Positions 17,800-27,676 of a DNA stretch of 64,000 nt are shown piece after piece; the first letter of the stretch is position 1, and every line of letters starts with the position of its first letter. Position numbers and translations under genes: made by a program. Source of the DNA: Salinispira pacifica (GTDB lineage: Bacteria; Spirochaetota; Spirochaetia; DSM-27196; Salinispiraceae); contig NC_023035.1 of NCBI RefSeq assembly GCF_000507245.1, positions 2,585,570 to 2,649,569 of the forward strand, given 5' to 3'. Under the pieces are notes generated by a model that searched no databases, had not been told where the DNA came from, and worked only from the letters and a program-made list of their open reading frames with translations.

Positions 17800-18867
17800 T
17801 CAGCGCTGAAGGCTGAGTTTCCCGCTGCGAAGCATTTCAGCACTTTTATGAAGAATGCTTTTCGTTTCATCCCAGCCGATGCAGGCATCGGTGATGCTGA
17901 CGCCGTATTTCAACTGGGAAATATCTTCAGGAATGGCCTGCTTGCCGGAAAAATGGTTGCTTTCGATCATGAATCCCATCACCTCATGGACCCCATTGAG
18001 CCGCTGACGCACCAGATCCTCGAGAACAATGTGCTGCCGTTCATGGTTTTTTCCGCTGTTGGAATGGCTGCAGTCGATCATAATCTTGTCTATAAGCCCC
18101 GCTTCCCTGAGCTGGCTGCCGGCGGATTCCACATGATCACGGTAATAGTTGGGACCGTTTTTTCCGCCCCTGAGAATCAGATGCCCCATATCATTCCCTT
18201 TGGTTCTGAGAATACAGGTTTTCCCGTCTTCATCTATACCGATGAAACTGTGGGGATGGCGGGATGAGGTCATGGCATTCACCGCCGTGGAAACCGAGCC
18301 GTCGGTTCCGTTCTTGAAGCCGATGGGCATGGAAAGACCGCTGGACATTTCCCGGTGGGTCTGGCTTTCGGTGGTTCGTGCACCGATGGCTCCCCAGCTG
18401 AGGAGATCATCAATGAACTGGGGAACAATGGGATCAAGCATTTCCGAGCCGGCGGGTATTCCCATGGCGGTAATATCCAGAAGAAGTTTCCGCGCCTGGC
18501 GCAGCCCCTCCTGAATATCGTTGCTGCCGTTCAGGTGGGGATCCAGAATCAGGCCCCTCCACCCCAGTTTGGTCCGGGGTTTTTCGAAATACACCCGCAT
18601 CACCAGATAGATGCTGTCCCGTACTTCGTCCGCCAGCTCCTTGAGCTTGGCTGCGTACTCAAGCCCCATCACCGGATCATGGATGGAACAGGGACCGATC
18701 ACTCCAAGAAGGCGGTTGTCCCTGCCGCTGAGAATGTCTTCAATCTGTTTCCGGCCCTCTTCCACCGTCTGCAGATGTTCTTCCGTTGCCGGAAGTTCGC
18801 TGAGCAGCTCACGGGGGGTAAGCAGTTGATCCGAGGATTCTATTCTGAGATTACTGGTTCTTTCCAT
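17800..18867 (-). CDS. aroG: 3-deoxy-7-phosphoheptulonate synthase (AroG/F/H type)
   Basis: First step of the shikimate pathway: phosphoenolpyruvate plus erythrose 4-phosphate gives DAHP. The 355-residue size and motifs GVIGPCSIHD, RVYFEKPRTKLGWRG, MDCSHSN-type IMIDCSHSNSGKNHERQ and the C-terminal SITDACIGWDET identify the class I alpha type. Which aromatic amino acid inhibits it cannot be read from the sequence. AAAGGA lies 11 nt before the ATG. Confidence 0.95.
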   Translation of the reverse strand: MERTSNLRIESSDQLLTPRELLSELPATEEHLQTVEEGRKQIEDILSGRDNRLLGVIGPCSIHDPVMGLEYAAKLKELADEVRDSIYLVMRVYFEKPRTKLGWRGLILDPHLNGSNDIQEGLRQARKLLLDITAMGIPAGSEMLDPIVPQFIDDLLSWGAIGARTTESQTHREMSSGLSMPIGFKNGTDGSVSTAVNAMTSSRHPHSFIGIDEDGKTCILRTKGNDMGHLILRGGKNGPNYYRDHVESAGSQLREAGLIDKIMIDCSHSNSGKNHERQHIVLEDLVRQRLNGVHEVMGFMIESNHFSGKQAIPEDISQLKYGVSITDACIGWDETKSILHKSAEMLRSGKLSLQR

Positions 18868-19049
18868 TCGAGTGTATTCCTTTCAGGGCGGTAACCCGGC
18901 AGTTGTGTTTCTTCAGTTCATATCTGTTCTGATTGCCTGCAGCGCCTGGTCTGCAGTGCTTGGTCTGCTTCGCTGCATAATCTTTTTCGCCGCATAATAA
19001 TGAGCGCAGCACATCATACCCCTCAGGGGGGGCATCCATCAAGCCCTGA

Positions 19050-19076
19050 TTGACTGGGGTGGGACAAGCTGATAAT
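19050..19076 (+). promoter_or_regulatory. candidate promoter of asnS with no room for a leader
   Basis: TTGACT (19050-19055) and GATAAT (19071-19076) are spaced by 15 nt. The predicted start near 19083 almost coincides with the ATG at 19086, and no Shine-Dalgarno is visible. Confidence 0.4.
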
Positions 19077-19085
19077 CTCCGGTTT

Positions 19086-20492
19086 ATGAAAAGATTCCGT
19101 GTTAAAACACTCATCTCCATGGATCCTCAGGAAGATCCCGTCCTGTGCAAGGGCTGGGTCAGGACCAAGCGGGATTCGAAAAATGTGGTTTTTTTTGAAG
19201 TGAATGACGGCTCCTCCATGAAGAATCTTCAGGTTATTCTTGATAAGGATAAGGAGATTCTCAGCGAGCAGATGCTGCAGCGGCTGAACAACGGCTCCAG
19301 CGTGGAAGTGGAAGGCATGCTTGTTGAGAGTCCGGGTAAAAATCAGAAGGTGGAGCTCCATTGCAGCGCCCTGACGATTCACGGCGATGCGGACCCGGAA
19401 ACCTACCCCATGCAGAAGAAGCGCCACAGCTTTGAATATCTCCGGGAAATTGCTCATCTGCGCCCCCGTACCAACACCTTCGGCGCAGTGGCCAGAGTAC
19501 GGAATACCATGTCCCGGGCGGTTCACGATTTTTTCCAGGAGAATGGATTTCTCTGGGTTCACACCCCAATTATCACCGCAAGCGATGCAGAAGGCGCCGG
19601 TGAGATGTTCCAGGTCACCACCCTGGATCTGGACGGCCTCGCCAAAGCGGACGGGGCAAAAATGTCCGGCGGAATTGATTATTCCAGGGATTTTTTCGGA
19701 AAGCCCTCATTTCTCACGGTAAGCGGACAGCTTAACGCGGAAATCTATGCCAGCGCCATGGACCGGGTCTACACCTTCGGACCCACGTTCCGAGCGGAAA
19801 ACAGCAATACCAGCCGCCACCTTGCGGAATTCTGGATGATCGAACCGGAAATTGCCTTCTGCGACCTTGAAGCCAACATGGACTGGTCCGAGGCTTTTCT
19901 CAAGCACATTCTCGCCACAGTGCTGAAAGAATCCCGGGACGACATGGAATTCTTCGACCTGCGCATCCAGAAAGGAATTATCCAGCAGCTTGAGCAGGTG
20001 GTTGAAAGCGATTTCACCCGCATCAGCTACAGCGATGCCGTCAGCCAGCTGGAAAAATCCGGCAGAAATTTCGAGTACCCCGTGAGCTGGGGTGCAGACC
20101 TCCAAAGCGAACATGAAAAATTTCTTACCGAAGAGATATTCAAGGGTCCGGTAATCGTCACAGACTATCCCAAGGAGATCAAAGCCTTCTACATGCGTCT
20201 GAACGACGATGAAAAAACCGTACGGGGCATGGACGTTCTGGTACCCCGGCTGGGAGAAATTATCGGCGGAAGCCAGCGTGAAGAACGGCTGGACGTACTC
20301 AGCCGCCGTCTCGGGGAAAGCGGCCTTACCGAAAAAGATTACTGGTGGTATCTGGATCTCCGGCGCTTCGGCAGCGTCCCCCATTCCGGGTTCGGTCTGG
20401 GATTTGAGCGGCTCATACAGTATGTCACCGGCATGCAGAATATCAGGGATGTCATCCCCTTCCCCAGAGCGTCTAAAACCGCAGAGTTCTAA
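19086..20492 (+). CDS. asnS: asparaginyl-tRNA synthetase
   Basis: Class IIb synthetase that charges tRNA-Asn. An N-terminal OB-fold anticodon domain ([24 protein letters not shown]) is followed by motif 2 ([21 protein letters not shown]) and motif 3 ([27 protein letters not shown]). The GFGLGFERL and [10 protein letters not shown] forms are of the AsnS rather than AspS type, and the 468-residue length fits. The start chosen is ATG 19086 ([11 protein letters not shown]). The 12 codons upstream lie over the promoter. Confidence 0.96.
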   Translation: MKRFRVKTLISMDPQEDPVLCKGWVRTKRDSKNVVFFEVNDGSSMKNLQVILDKDKEILSEQMLQRLNNGSSVEVEGMLVESPGKNQKVELHCSALTIHGDADPETYPMQKKRHSFEYLREIAHLRPRTNTFGAVARVRNTMSRAVHDFFQENGFLWVHTPIITASDAEGAGEMFQVTTLDLDGLAKADGAKMSGGIDYSRDFFGKPSFLTVSGQLNAEIYASAMDRVYTFGPTFRAENSNTSRHLAEFWMIEPEIAFCDLEANMDWSEAFLKHILATVLKESRDDMEFFDLRIQKGIIQQLEQVVESDFTRISYSDAVSQLEKSGRNFEYPVSWGADLQSEHEKFLTEEIFKGPVIVTDYPKEIKAFYMRLNDDEKTVRGMDVLVPRLGEIIGGSQREERLDVLSRRLGESGLTEKDYWWYLDLRRFGSVPHSGFGLGFERLIQYVTGMQNIRDVIPFPRASKTAEF

Positions 20493-20509
20493 CTTTGTCC
20501 CCGTCTTGC

Positions 20510-20543
20510 TTGATGGGCTTGATGGGGGAGAAACTTGATGGGA
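20510..20543. repeat. triplicated CTTGATGGG in the asnS-TraB spacer
   Basis: Three copies of CTTGATGGG occur at 20510-20518, 20519-20527 and 20535-20543. No function is suggested. Confidence 0.6.
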
Positions 20544-20577
20544 AAAACCATACACTCCGGTACACGGGAGGCGAAAC

Positions 20578-21603
20578 ATGATCAGATACTTTCAAAAACG
20601 GTTTGCAGGGAGCATCAACCCTCTGTTATGTGCAGCTGCGGTACTTCTGGTTCTGCTGCTGTCGGCGGGCTGTACCACCACCCGGATTATCGATCCGGAT
20701 GCGGTAAGCTCCTCTGCCGTTGCCACGGAAAAGCGCGGCGACAGGGATGATGATCCGGCCCCCGAATATCCGGGAAAAGAAGACGGGGAGCTTTTTCTCT
20801 GGGAGTTCAGCAAAGATGGCCGTACCCTGCACATCCTGGGATCAATTCATCTTGCCAGCGACATGATATACCCCCTTCCGGAGCAAATTCTGGAAGCCTT
20901 CAGTGTATCGGATATTCTGGTGGAAGAGGTGGATATTGTTCAGGCGGATATGCAGGAGGCCCAGGAATTCATCAGTTCCCACTCCACCCTCCCCGACGAC
21001 CGGGTGCTCAGCGAGTATCTGGGGCAACAGGAGGAGGAGATGCTTCTGGAAATACTGGAACGCTACGGCATTCCCTACTCCACCGTTGAACGCCTTCAGC
21101 CTTGGGTTGTGAGCAATACCCTGAGTATGCTCAGCAGTTTCGAAGTGGATATGAAGCCCGAGTACGGACTGGATCTTTACTTTGCCAGAGAGGCCCAGTC
21201 CACCGGCAAGGAAGTGTACGCCCTTGAAACCGTGACACAGCAGCTGGAGATTCTCAACTCCGTAGGACTCCAGGCACAGGCCTACAGCCTGAATGAAACA
21301 ATTCGCGAATTTGCCCGGCTGGACGAGTACATGTACCGGGTACTTGAAACCTGGTCCCGGGGAGATGCCCGGGCCATGGAAGAGATTCTCCTGGAGGGGA
21401 TGACATCCAATGAGAATGGCCGGGATTACTATCGCCGCCTGATTGTGGAGCGAAATGAAGACTGGACGGAACAGTTGATCACCCTTTTCGAGAGAGAACC
21501 GGAAAGCAGAATTTTTGCAGTGGTAGGCTCAGCACATCTTCTGGGTCCCCACAGTCTGGTACGCCTGCTCATGGAAGAAGGATTTCAGGCACGAAGGTAT
21601 TAA
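20578..21603 (+). CDS. TraB/GumN family lipoprotein
   Basis: The 341-residue protein has an N-terminal membrane segment ending in a lipobox (LLLSAGC, Cys near residue 32), so it is an exported lipoprotein. The mature part starts with a charged linker and has a TraB/GumN core: FLWEFSKDGRTLHILGSIHLASDMIYPLP, YALETVTQQLEIL and a final FAVVGSAHLLGPHSLVRLLMEEGF. The two conserved His/Gly motifs (GSIH, GSAHL) are the putative active site of this metalloprotease-like family. GGAGG precedes the ATG. Confidence 0.88.
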   Translation: MIRYFQKRFAGSINPLLCAAAVLLVLLLSAGCTTTRIIDPDAVSSSAVATEKRGDRDDDPAPEYPGKEDGELFLWEFSKDGRTLHILGSIHLASDMIYPLPEQILEAFSVSDILVEEVDIVQADMQEAQEFISSHSTLPDDRVLSEYLGQQEEEMLLEILERYGIPYSTVERLQPWVVSNTLSMLSSFEVDMKPEYGLDLYFAREAQSTGKEVYALETVTQQLEILNSVGLQAQAYSLNETIREFARLDEYMYRVLETWSRGDARAMEEILLEGMTSNENGRDYYRRLIVERNEDWTEQLITLFEREPESRIFAVVGSAHLLGPHSLVRLLMEEGFQARRY

Positions 21604-21614
21604 TCCGGGAAAAA

Positions 21615-21644
21615 TTGGATAATTTCTGATGATTACGCTAATAT
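21615..21644 (+). promoter_or_regulatory. candidate promoter of the CARDB-like lipoprotein
   Basis: TTGGAT (21615-21620) and TAATAT (21639-21644) are 18 nt apart, about 75 nt upstream of the lipoprotein ATG. Confidence 0.45.
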
Positions 21645-21715
21645 ATATTTCATACTGAACGAGATACGCGGGAAACCGGATTTTCACTGTCCCCGGATTC
21701 CCCAAGGAGAGAGGT

Positions 21716-22180
21716 ATGAGAAACATTGTTCGAATAGCATCACTTTTCGTTATGGTCATGGTACTGGGCGGCTGCAGCGGGGTTCTGGGGTTGCTCACCG
21801 GCTTTAACCCCGGTGTGAGCACAGTTGTGGTGGATGATACCGGCAGCAAGGGAATCAGTGAAATTGATATTGTCTTCACCAACGCCGGACCTGCATTGGA
21901 TGCCGTTGCGTATGCGGTGGTATTGTCCAACGGCACATCCTTGAGTTATGCATCCGATGCAGTAATTTATGAGGACTCGGTGGATCTGAAAGCCGGAGGT
22001 ACTCAGACAGTCAGCGTCAACAGGGAATTGATAGACGAATTCATGGCAGAAAGCCAGGAGACGGTTTCCGACGGTAATTATTATGTTGGGGTAATTCTCG
22101 ACCCCCTGAGCAGGGTGAACGATGAAGACCGCGCCGACAATCAGGCGGTATCCCAGGGAGAATTCAACTTCACCAACTGA
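21716..22180 (+). CDS. small lipoprotein with a CARDB-like domain
   Basis: The 154-residue precursor has a signal peptide with lipobox VLGGC (Cys near 20) and a mature beta-rich part. The pattern is that of the CARDB adhesion fold: VVLSNGTSLSYASDAVIYED, an aggregating V..L.AGGTQTVSVN strand, DGNYYVGVILDPLSRVNDEDRADNQ at the C-terminus. CARDB domains mediate surface binding; the ligand is unknown. AAGGAGAG precedes the ATG. Confidence 0.75.
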   Translation: MRNIVRIASLFVMVMVLGGCSGVLGLLTGFNPGVSTVVVDDTGSKGISEIDIVFTNAGPALDAVAYAVVLSNGTSLSYASDAVIYEDSVDLKAGGTQTVSVNRELIDEFMAESQETVSDGNYYVGVILDPLSRVNDEDRADNQAVSQGEFNFTN

Positions 22181-22219
22181 TCACCATGATGCCTTCCTTC
22201 CAATAATCACTTCCCGCAC

Positions 22220-22251
22220 TCCCCCGGGCAGGATCTCCGCTCCCCGGGGGA
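22220..22251. other. strong GC hairpin downstream of the lipoprotein gene
   Basis: TCCCCCGGG and CCCGGGGGA form a perfect 9-bp stem around a 14-base loop, about 40 nt after the lipoprotein stop. No T-run follows, so it may act only in 3' end protection or be a weak terminator. Confidence 0.45.
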
Positions 22252-22304
22252 TGGGGGAATGATCCTCCGAATCAGACTTTTACAATTTCCCGACTGAAGA
22301 TTCT

Positions 22305-22333
22305 TTGACACAACCATATCTTGCACCGATACT
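22305..22333 (+). promoter_or_regulatory. candidate promoter of the chemoreceptor pseudogene
   Basis: A consensus TTGACA (22305-22310) is followed after 17 nt by GATACT (22328-22333), 20 nt before the ATG at 22353. Confidence 0.5.
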
Positions 22334-22352
22334 GATGGAAAGGAGAAAATTA

Positions 22353-24323
22353 ATGTCCATTAGGTGGAAGATATTTATCCCGATTGCAATAACCATTTTT
22401 GGCTATTTACTTCTGATGGTGGTTCTCACATCCACCACTGTTTCCGGCGACATGATCGAGCAGAACGAACAGTTTGCAGAAATCTATGTTGATGAGATTC
22501 ATGCCCATATCACCTCTTTTTACACCGAGACGGAACGGCAGGGTGAAATTCTCCGGAACGATGTTGAGCGAAGGCTGGAGGAACTGGTGCAGTCCGTCAC
22601 AGGAATGCTCCAGGGACTTCACCAGATGGAGCTTGACGGCGATCTGACCAGGGCGGAGGCCCAGGAAATGGCGGTTGAACAGATTAACAATATGTGGTTC
22701 GGCCTGGACGGATATTTCTGGATCGATACCACCGAACATATTAACGTGGCCCTCCCCCCCGATCCCTCGGTGGTGGGAACCAGCCGCTTCGACCTAACCG
22801 ACCGCAGGGGCACCAAAATAATCCAGGAGATGGTTTCATCCTCTCTGGAACAGGGTACCGCCTGGGTTGAATACTACTTTCCCAAACCCGGTGAAAGCGA
22901 ACCTTCGTTGAAGCTTGGACATACCAGACTCTTCGAGCCCTGGAACTGGGTGGTGGGCACCGGTGAATACATCGACAACATAGAAGAGGAACTCCAGGCC
23001 ATCCGTCAGGAGAGCATCCGGGAACTGAACACCAGTCTCTATGCCAATCTTTCCCAGGACAATTATCCCATTATTGTAAACAGTGAGGGAGAATTCGTAG
23101 CCTATGTGGATCAGAGCGTTGTGGGTACAAACCCGAATTTTGCCGATGCACTCAGCGGCGAGTCCCTGAATGATCTGTTTCAGGAGAGCTAGGACGGAAA
23201 AATCGAATATCATTTTTCAAAACAGGATGAAGAGGGATCGTTTAGAAAAATGGGCTATATCAAAGAGTTTTCTCCACTGGACTGGAAAATAATCTACACC
23301 TTCTACGTGGATGATGTTGTTGCCCAGGTTCAATCGTTCCGCATCTTCCTCATTATCCTGGGACTGGCAGGCCTCATCCTTATCGGAGGAATTCTGTTCG
23401 GAATGCTTACCTACGTGCAGCGCACCCTGCTGAATATCAGCCAGGGGCTGGGCACCATCTCCCAGGGTACCGGAGATCTGACTTTCAGGCTACCGGTGAG
23501 AAGCAGAGATGAGATCGGTTCACTTTCGGAAAATTTCAACCTGATGATGGAGAAACTTCAGAATATCGTCATAAAACTGAAATCCACAGTTTCCGACAGC
23601 GAGGTGCTTGGGGAAGATCTCAGTGCAAGCACCGAAGAAATTTCAACGGCAGTTGTTGAAATGTCAGCCACGGGACAGTCTATTAAGGGAAAATCCCAGA
23701 ATCTTTCCGGTGAATCCGATTCGGTGGAGAGGAATCTCAACCATATCATCGACTCCATGCGGGGACTGGCGGATGCCGCCCATGCAGGGGATGCGGGCCG
23801 GGGTTTTGCGGTGGTAGCTGAAGAAATTCGAAAGCTTGCGGAATCCACAGCCCAGAACTCCAACCAGATCGGATCTTCGGTGAAAGAAATTATCGAGAAG
23901 ATTCACACCACATCCGACCGTTCACGGCAAACCGGTGAGGCCATCAGCGCCATTGCCACAGAAACCGAAGAATCCAGCTCAGCCATGGAAGAAATTCTCC
24001 AGGCCCTGGCGGAAGTGAATATGGGAACTCAGCAAATCACCGAAGCACTGGAACATCTTGTGAGCACGTCCTCAACGGTAAAAAGTTCGTCTTCTGAAGT
24101 GCGGGAAGAATCGGAGCATGCTCTTGAAGCAATCAGCAAGGTGAACAATCTTTCTACGGAAAATAGTCAGGGCATAGCGGAGATTTCCAACGCCATGGAG
24201 GAAATCAACATCTCCATTCAGCAGATTCGGGATCTGGGCATCCGAAACCGGGAGAATATCAAAACCATCCATGCTGAAGTTGAGAACTTCAAAACCGAAA
24301 CGGAGCAGGATGCATCAGCATAA
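22353..24323 (+). pseudogene. methyl-accepting chemotaxis protein with an in-frame TAG and a tip deletion
   Basis: The reading frame from ATG 22353 (AAGGAG upstream) encodes a first membrane helix, a Cache sensor (DGYFWIDTTEHINVALPPDP ... WNWVVGTGEYIDNI) and then TAG at 23190-23192. Translation continues in the same frame after the stop (DGKIEYHF ... MGYIKEFSPLDW), through a second membrane helix, a HAMP domain and a signalling domain. That domain keeps AHAGDAGRGFAVVAEEIRKLAE. The preceding hairpin-tip block, usually IA.QTNLLALNAAIEAA, is missing: a heptad region runs directly into GLADAAHAG. Loss of the CheA/CheW contact tip plus the stop points to a decayed gene. Confidence 0.85.
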
Positions 24324-24357
24324 AAAAACCGGAGGGATGAATGTGTCATCTCTCCGG
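24322..24357 (-). terminator. intrinsic terminator downstream of the flavodiiron gene
   Basis: On the minus strand CCGGAGAGATGA pairs with TCATCCCTCCGG (one G-U) and is followed by seven T. It lies 94 nt past the fprA stop. Confidence 0.8.
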
Positions 24358-24451
24358 CATAATGTTTCTCCGGGCCGTTGCGCAGCGTTTCCCTGTGCAC
24401 AGCCCGGGGTCTATGGCGTCTCTTTTGTTTTTAATAAAATGTTGAATGAAA

Positions 24452-25705
24452 TCAGGCGATGGCGGGAGCCTCGGCCACCATTCTCTTCACTTCCCTGGCA
24501 AGTTCCGTGCCTCGCTGTCTGATCAGTTCGATGTCTTCCTTGCCGGGAGCGCCTTTGAACTCAACGGTTTCCAGGAAATCCCAACCGGTTTTGTGCTTTG
24601 CCATCAGTTCGTCCAGTTCTTTCTGAGCACCGCCGGACCAGCCGTAGCTTCCGAAACGGAAGGCTTTCCGGTTCTTCACCTTCTTCTTCGCCAGTTCATC
24701 CAGGGCTGCGAACATGGGGGGAAACATTTTATATTCATAGGTGGGCATTCCCATCACAATTCCCGTTGATGTCCAGGCGGATGTGAGAACATCACCCAGA
24801 GGAGATTCGGGCAGCCTGTGAACATGAACCTTCACTCCTTCGGCTTCAATTGCTTCAACCAGAGGCTTCACCGCTTTTTCAGTCATGCCGTACATGGAAC
24901 CCCAGAGTACGGTAACTTCTTCCTTGGCAGGGTTCTTGTCGTAGCTGGCGTAGCGCTTATAATCATTTACAATCTTCCAGGGATCCTTACGCCACACGAT
25001 TCCATGTCCTGGGGCGATTATTTTCACCGGAAGCTCTTCAACCGCCTTAATCGCCTTTTTCACCGGGAGACAGAATGCTGCAACAATATTTGAGTAATAC
25101 CGTACAGCTTCATGCTCGAAGAAATCTATCTCTTCCCGGGAAAGCTGATCGTCGTAGGGTGCGTCACTGATGGCACCGAAGGATCCGAATGCATCGCAGG
25201 GCATGAGGGTTCCGCTCTTGGTGTCGAATGTTGCCATGGTTTCCGGCCAGTGAACGTTGGGGATATCTGCAAATGCCAGAACCCTGCCGTCACCCAGATC
25301 CAGACTGTCTCCGGTTTTCACCGTCCGTACATCATTGGTTATTTCATAGAACGCTTCCAGCAGGGGCTCGCCTTTCACGCTCGTGATAATCTGAAAGTCA
25401 TCCCTGATCTTTTTAAAATCCTCCAGCCACCCGCTGTGATCCGGTTCATGGTGGTTGACAATTACATAATCAATATCTTCGGCTTTAATACCCATCTGAT
25501 CAAACTGCTCAAAGAGGGTTTCGGGAACACCGTCCCAGCCGCAAACACCGTCGACTATGGCAACTTTTTCACCCTTTACGATGTAGCTGTTCATGCTTAC
25601 ACCGTTGGGGATAGGCCATATTCCTTCGAAAAGAAGAGAGTTTGGTTCTGCATTGGCTGACAGCCGGAAAATTCCATCGGTAACTTCTGTAACATTCATT
25701 CCCAT
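24452..25705 (-). CDS. flavodiiron protein (class A FprA-like)
   Basis: Flavodiiron proteins reduce O2 to water or NO to N2O, protecting anaerobes. The 417-residue protein has an N-terminal beta-lactamase-like diiron domain with the H-x-E-x-D-H motif at H85-E87-D89-H90 (NHHEPDHSG), then VHWPETM, PCDAFGSFG and PGHGIVWR ligands. A C-terminal flavodoxin domain follows (VTVLWGSMYGMTEKAV, GSYGWSGGAQKEL). GAGGAG precedes the ATG. No rubredoxin gene is adjacent, so the electron donor is unknown. A short inverted repeat AATAC-CTTA-GTATT (25733-25746) lies in the leader and may be an operator. Confidence 0.93.
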   Translation of the reverse strand: MGMNVTEVTDGIFRLSANAEPNSLLFEGIWPIPNGVSMNSYIVKGEKVAIVDGVCGWDGVPETLFEQFDQMGIKAEDIDYVIVNHHEPDHSGWLEDFKKIRDDFQIITSVKGEPLLEAFYEITNDVRTVKTGDSLDLGDGRVLAFADIPNVHWPETMATFDTKSGTLMPCDAFGSFGAISDAPYDDQLSREEIDFFEHEAVRYYSNIVAAFCLPVKKAIKAVEELPVKIIAPGHGIVWRKDPWKIVNDYKRYASYDKNPAKEEVTVLWGSMYGMTEKAVKPLVEAIEAEGVKVHVHRLPESPLGDVLTSAWTSTGIVMGMPTYEYKMFPPMFAALDELAKKKVKNRKAFRFGSYGWSGGAQKELDELMAKHKTGWDFLETVEFKGAPGKEDIELIRQRGTELAREVKRMVAEAPAIA

Positions 25706-25849
25706 AGATAACTCCTCAGGTTTTTACAATACAATACCTTAGTATTTCGATAAATTTATAGCTATATTCCGGATTTTGCAAGTAAAATATGACTGTTTTT
25801 ATGATATTCATCTGCAACGGACAAATAGCCCCGGTTCCAGGAAATCCCC

Positions 25850-26302
25850 TCATTCTTTCAATAACCGGGTGAGTTCCCGGTCAAAGGCGGAGGCAAAGGC
25901 CTGAATTTCTTTGGGGGAGAAGCTGCGGTCTTTCATGCTCTCAAGCCCCATTGCCCGAAGCTCAGCCATAAAATTCCGTTCGCTCAGGCGGGTACGGATA
26001 TTTTCCGGAGTGAACTGTGTGCCCCTGTCATTGAGAACCGTCAGACCGAGCTCCACCAGTTCAGCGGCAAGTGGAATATCACGGGTGATCACCATATCTC
26101 CCGGTTCAGCCAATCGCTGAATCTCCATGTCTGCGGCATCCTGACCCGGTTCAACCACGATGAGTTCAATCCACGGGCTTGTTTTTACCGGAATGCTCCG
26201 GGCGGCCACGAAGCGGGCCGTTACTTCTCTTCGGATGGCGGCTTTGGATATGATCTCCCTCACCTTCACAGGACATGAATCGGCGTCAACATAGATGGTC
26301 AT
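25850..26302 (-). CDS. YaiI/YqxD family (UPF0178) protein
   Basis: The 150-residue protein begins MTIYVDADSCPVKVREIISK and has the conserved Asp-rich, PIN-like pattern of UPF0178 (VDADSCPVK, DMVITRDIPLAAEL, DRGTQFT, LSERNFMAELR). Function in the family is unknown; a nuclease-like fold is suspected. Its ATG overlaps the manA stop by 4 nt, so it is translated from the same message. Confidence 0.9.
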   Translation of the reverse strand: MTIYVDADSCPVKVREIISKAAIRREVTARFVAARSIPVKTSPWIELIVVEPGQDAADMEIQRLAEPGDMVITRDIPLAAELVELGLTVLNDRGTQFTPENIRTRLSERNFMAELRAMGLESMKDRSFSPKEIQAFASAFDRELTRLLKE

Positions 26303-27570
26303 TCTTTGTCCCCGGACAGGGCATTCACCGTGGCCAGGGCAAACACCGCCGTCGCCGTTTCGGCACTCAGGGTGATGCCGGTTACCTGCCCTTCAAGCTC
26401 CCGTTCAGCGGGAATGAAAAGAGCCTCGCCTTTCCGGACGCTGAAGGCAGCATCCCCCTGTCGAACCACCAGAGTTCCCTGTTCTACCAGGAGAATTGCC
26501 GGGGCTTCTCCAAGTTCCATCCCCCTGCGCAGCTCCGTTTCCTCTGCTCCATCATCCAGCCGTACTCTGGCAATCCGGAACTCGGGAACCGGAGAATCGT
26601 ACCATCCCAGGGAATCAGGCGTGAGAATACCTGGCTGAAAGGGGGAAAAATCGAGAACAGAGATCAACTCAGGCACATCAACATGTTTGGACGTGCAGCC
26701 TCCCCTGAGAACATTGTCGGAATTTGCCATCAGCTCAATGCCCGTACCCGCAAGATACGCATGAAGAACCCCTGCATGCATAAAAAGCCCCTGCCCGGGA
26801 TTCAGTTTCACCACATTCAGATACAGGGGGGCAAGGGTGCCCGGATCCCCGGGGAACTGAGTCCGGAGCTCCTGCAGCCAGTACCAAATTCTCTCCTCAG
26901 CACCATCCGGCAATTCCCCGGGACCTTCCTTCTCCACAGCCCTGCGGCTGCTCTCCATAAGCTCTTCCAGTTCATCCTGCCCGGCATTCATCAGACCGGT
27001 ATAGAAATCCTGGAGACGGTTTTCGCTGGTGTCATACTCCAGAATTGTTTTCAATCTCGAGAGAAGCCCGCACTCTCCCCCCAGCTCTTCCACACGCTGG
27101 AAAATACTCAGAATTTCCTCCGGCCGGCGAAATCCGCTGAGAGCCCAGAATTCACTGACGGCCACAATGCATTCGGGTTTGTGATTATCATCACGATAGT
27201 TCCGTTCCGGCGCCGAGATATCTATTCCCAGCTCCTCCTCCCGGGCAAAACCCGCCTCTGCCTGGGCCTTGCTGGGGTGTGCCTGTATGGAGAGGCCTTT
27301 CCGTGCGGATAATATTTTCAGAAGAAAAGGAAATTCTCCGGCATAGCGCTTGTACAGTTCCTTCCCCAGAATATCTTCCCCATGGGACACCAGGAGATCC
27401 CGGAGACTGAAATGTTCATTTTCCGCAATCATGGCAGGTGCTTTCCGGTGTGCCCCGAACCAAAGCTCAGCCAGAGGCTTTCCGGGAGGATTGGCAATCC
27501 CGAAGTACTTTTCAATTTCGCCGTAGCTTCCCCAATCATAGCTCATCACTGCCGGAGTAATTTTATACAT
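26299..27570 (-). CDS. manA: mannose-6-phosphate isomerase, class I
   Basis: ManA interconverts mannose 6-phosphate and fructose 6-phosphate. The 423-residue protein begins with the family start YDWGSYGEIEKYFG and has the zinc sites SIQAHPSKAQAE and DNHKPECIVA, then LNPGQGLFMHAGVLHAYLAGTGIELMANSDNVLRGG. An AAGGAG Shine-Dalgarno lies 9 nt before the ATG. yaiI follows. The divergent neighbour is the GHMP kinase, so a sugar-1-phosphate theme is possible. Confidence 0.93.
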   Translation of the reverse strand: MYKITPAVMSYDWGSYGEIEKYFGIANPPGKPLAELWFGAHRKAPAMIAENEHFSLRDLLVSHGEDILGKELYKRYAGEFPFLLKILSARKGLSIQAHPSKAQAEAGFAREEELGIDISAPERNYRDDNHKPECIVAVSEFWALSGFRRPEEILSIFQRVEELGGECGLLSRLKTILEYDTSENRLQDFYTGLMNAGQDELEELMESSRRAVEKEGPGELPDGAEERIWYWLQELRTQFPGDPGTLAPLYLNVVKLNPGQGLFMHAGVLHAYLAGTGIELMANSDNVLRGGCTSKHVDVPELISVLDFSPFQPGILTPDSLGWYDSPVPEFRIARVRLDDGAEETELRRGMELGEAPAILLVEQGTLVVRQGDAAFSVRKGEALFIPAERELEGQVTGITLSAETATAVFALATVNALSGDKE

Positions 27571-27676
27571 ACACCCTGCTCCTTGGAAATTTTCTGAATC
27601 ATTCGCACTTCATCCGCTTATATTTTATAGTTAGTATAAGAATATCAGTCCCACTTTGTCGATTATGGAGAATTCC

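Noticed and set aside
18868-19085. Leader peptide/attenuator upstream of the DAHP synthase
   Set aside because: A short minus-strand frame exists but has no run of Phe, Tyr or Trp codons and no clear terminator/antiterminator pair.
22353-24323. Amber codon read through as pyrrolysine or another residue
   Set aside because: No supporting tRNA or Pyl genes are in view, and the missing receptor tip indicates gene decay instead.
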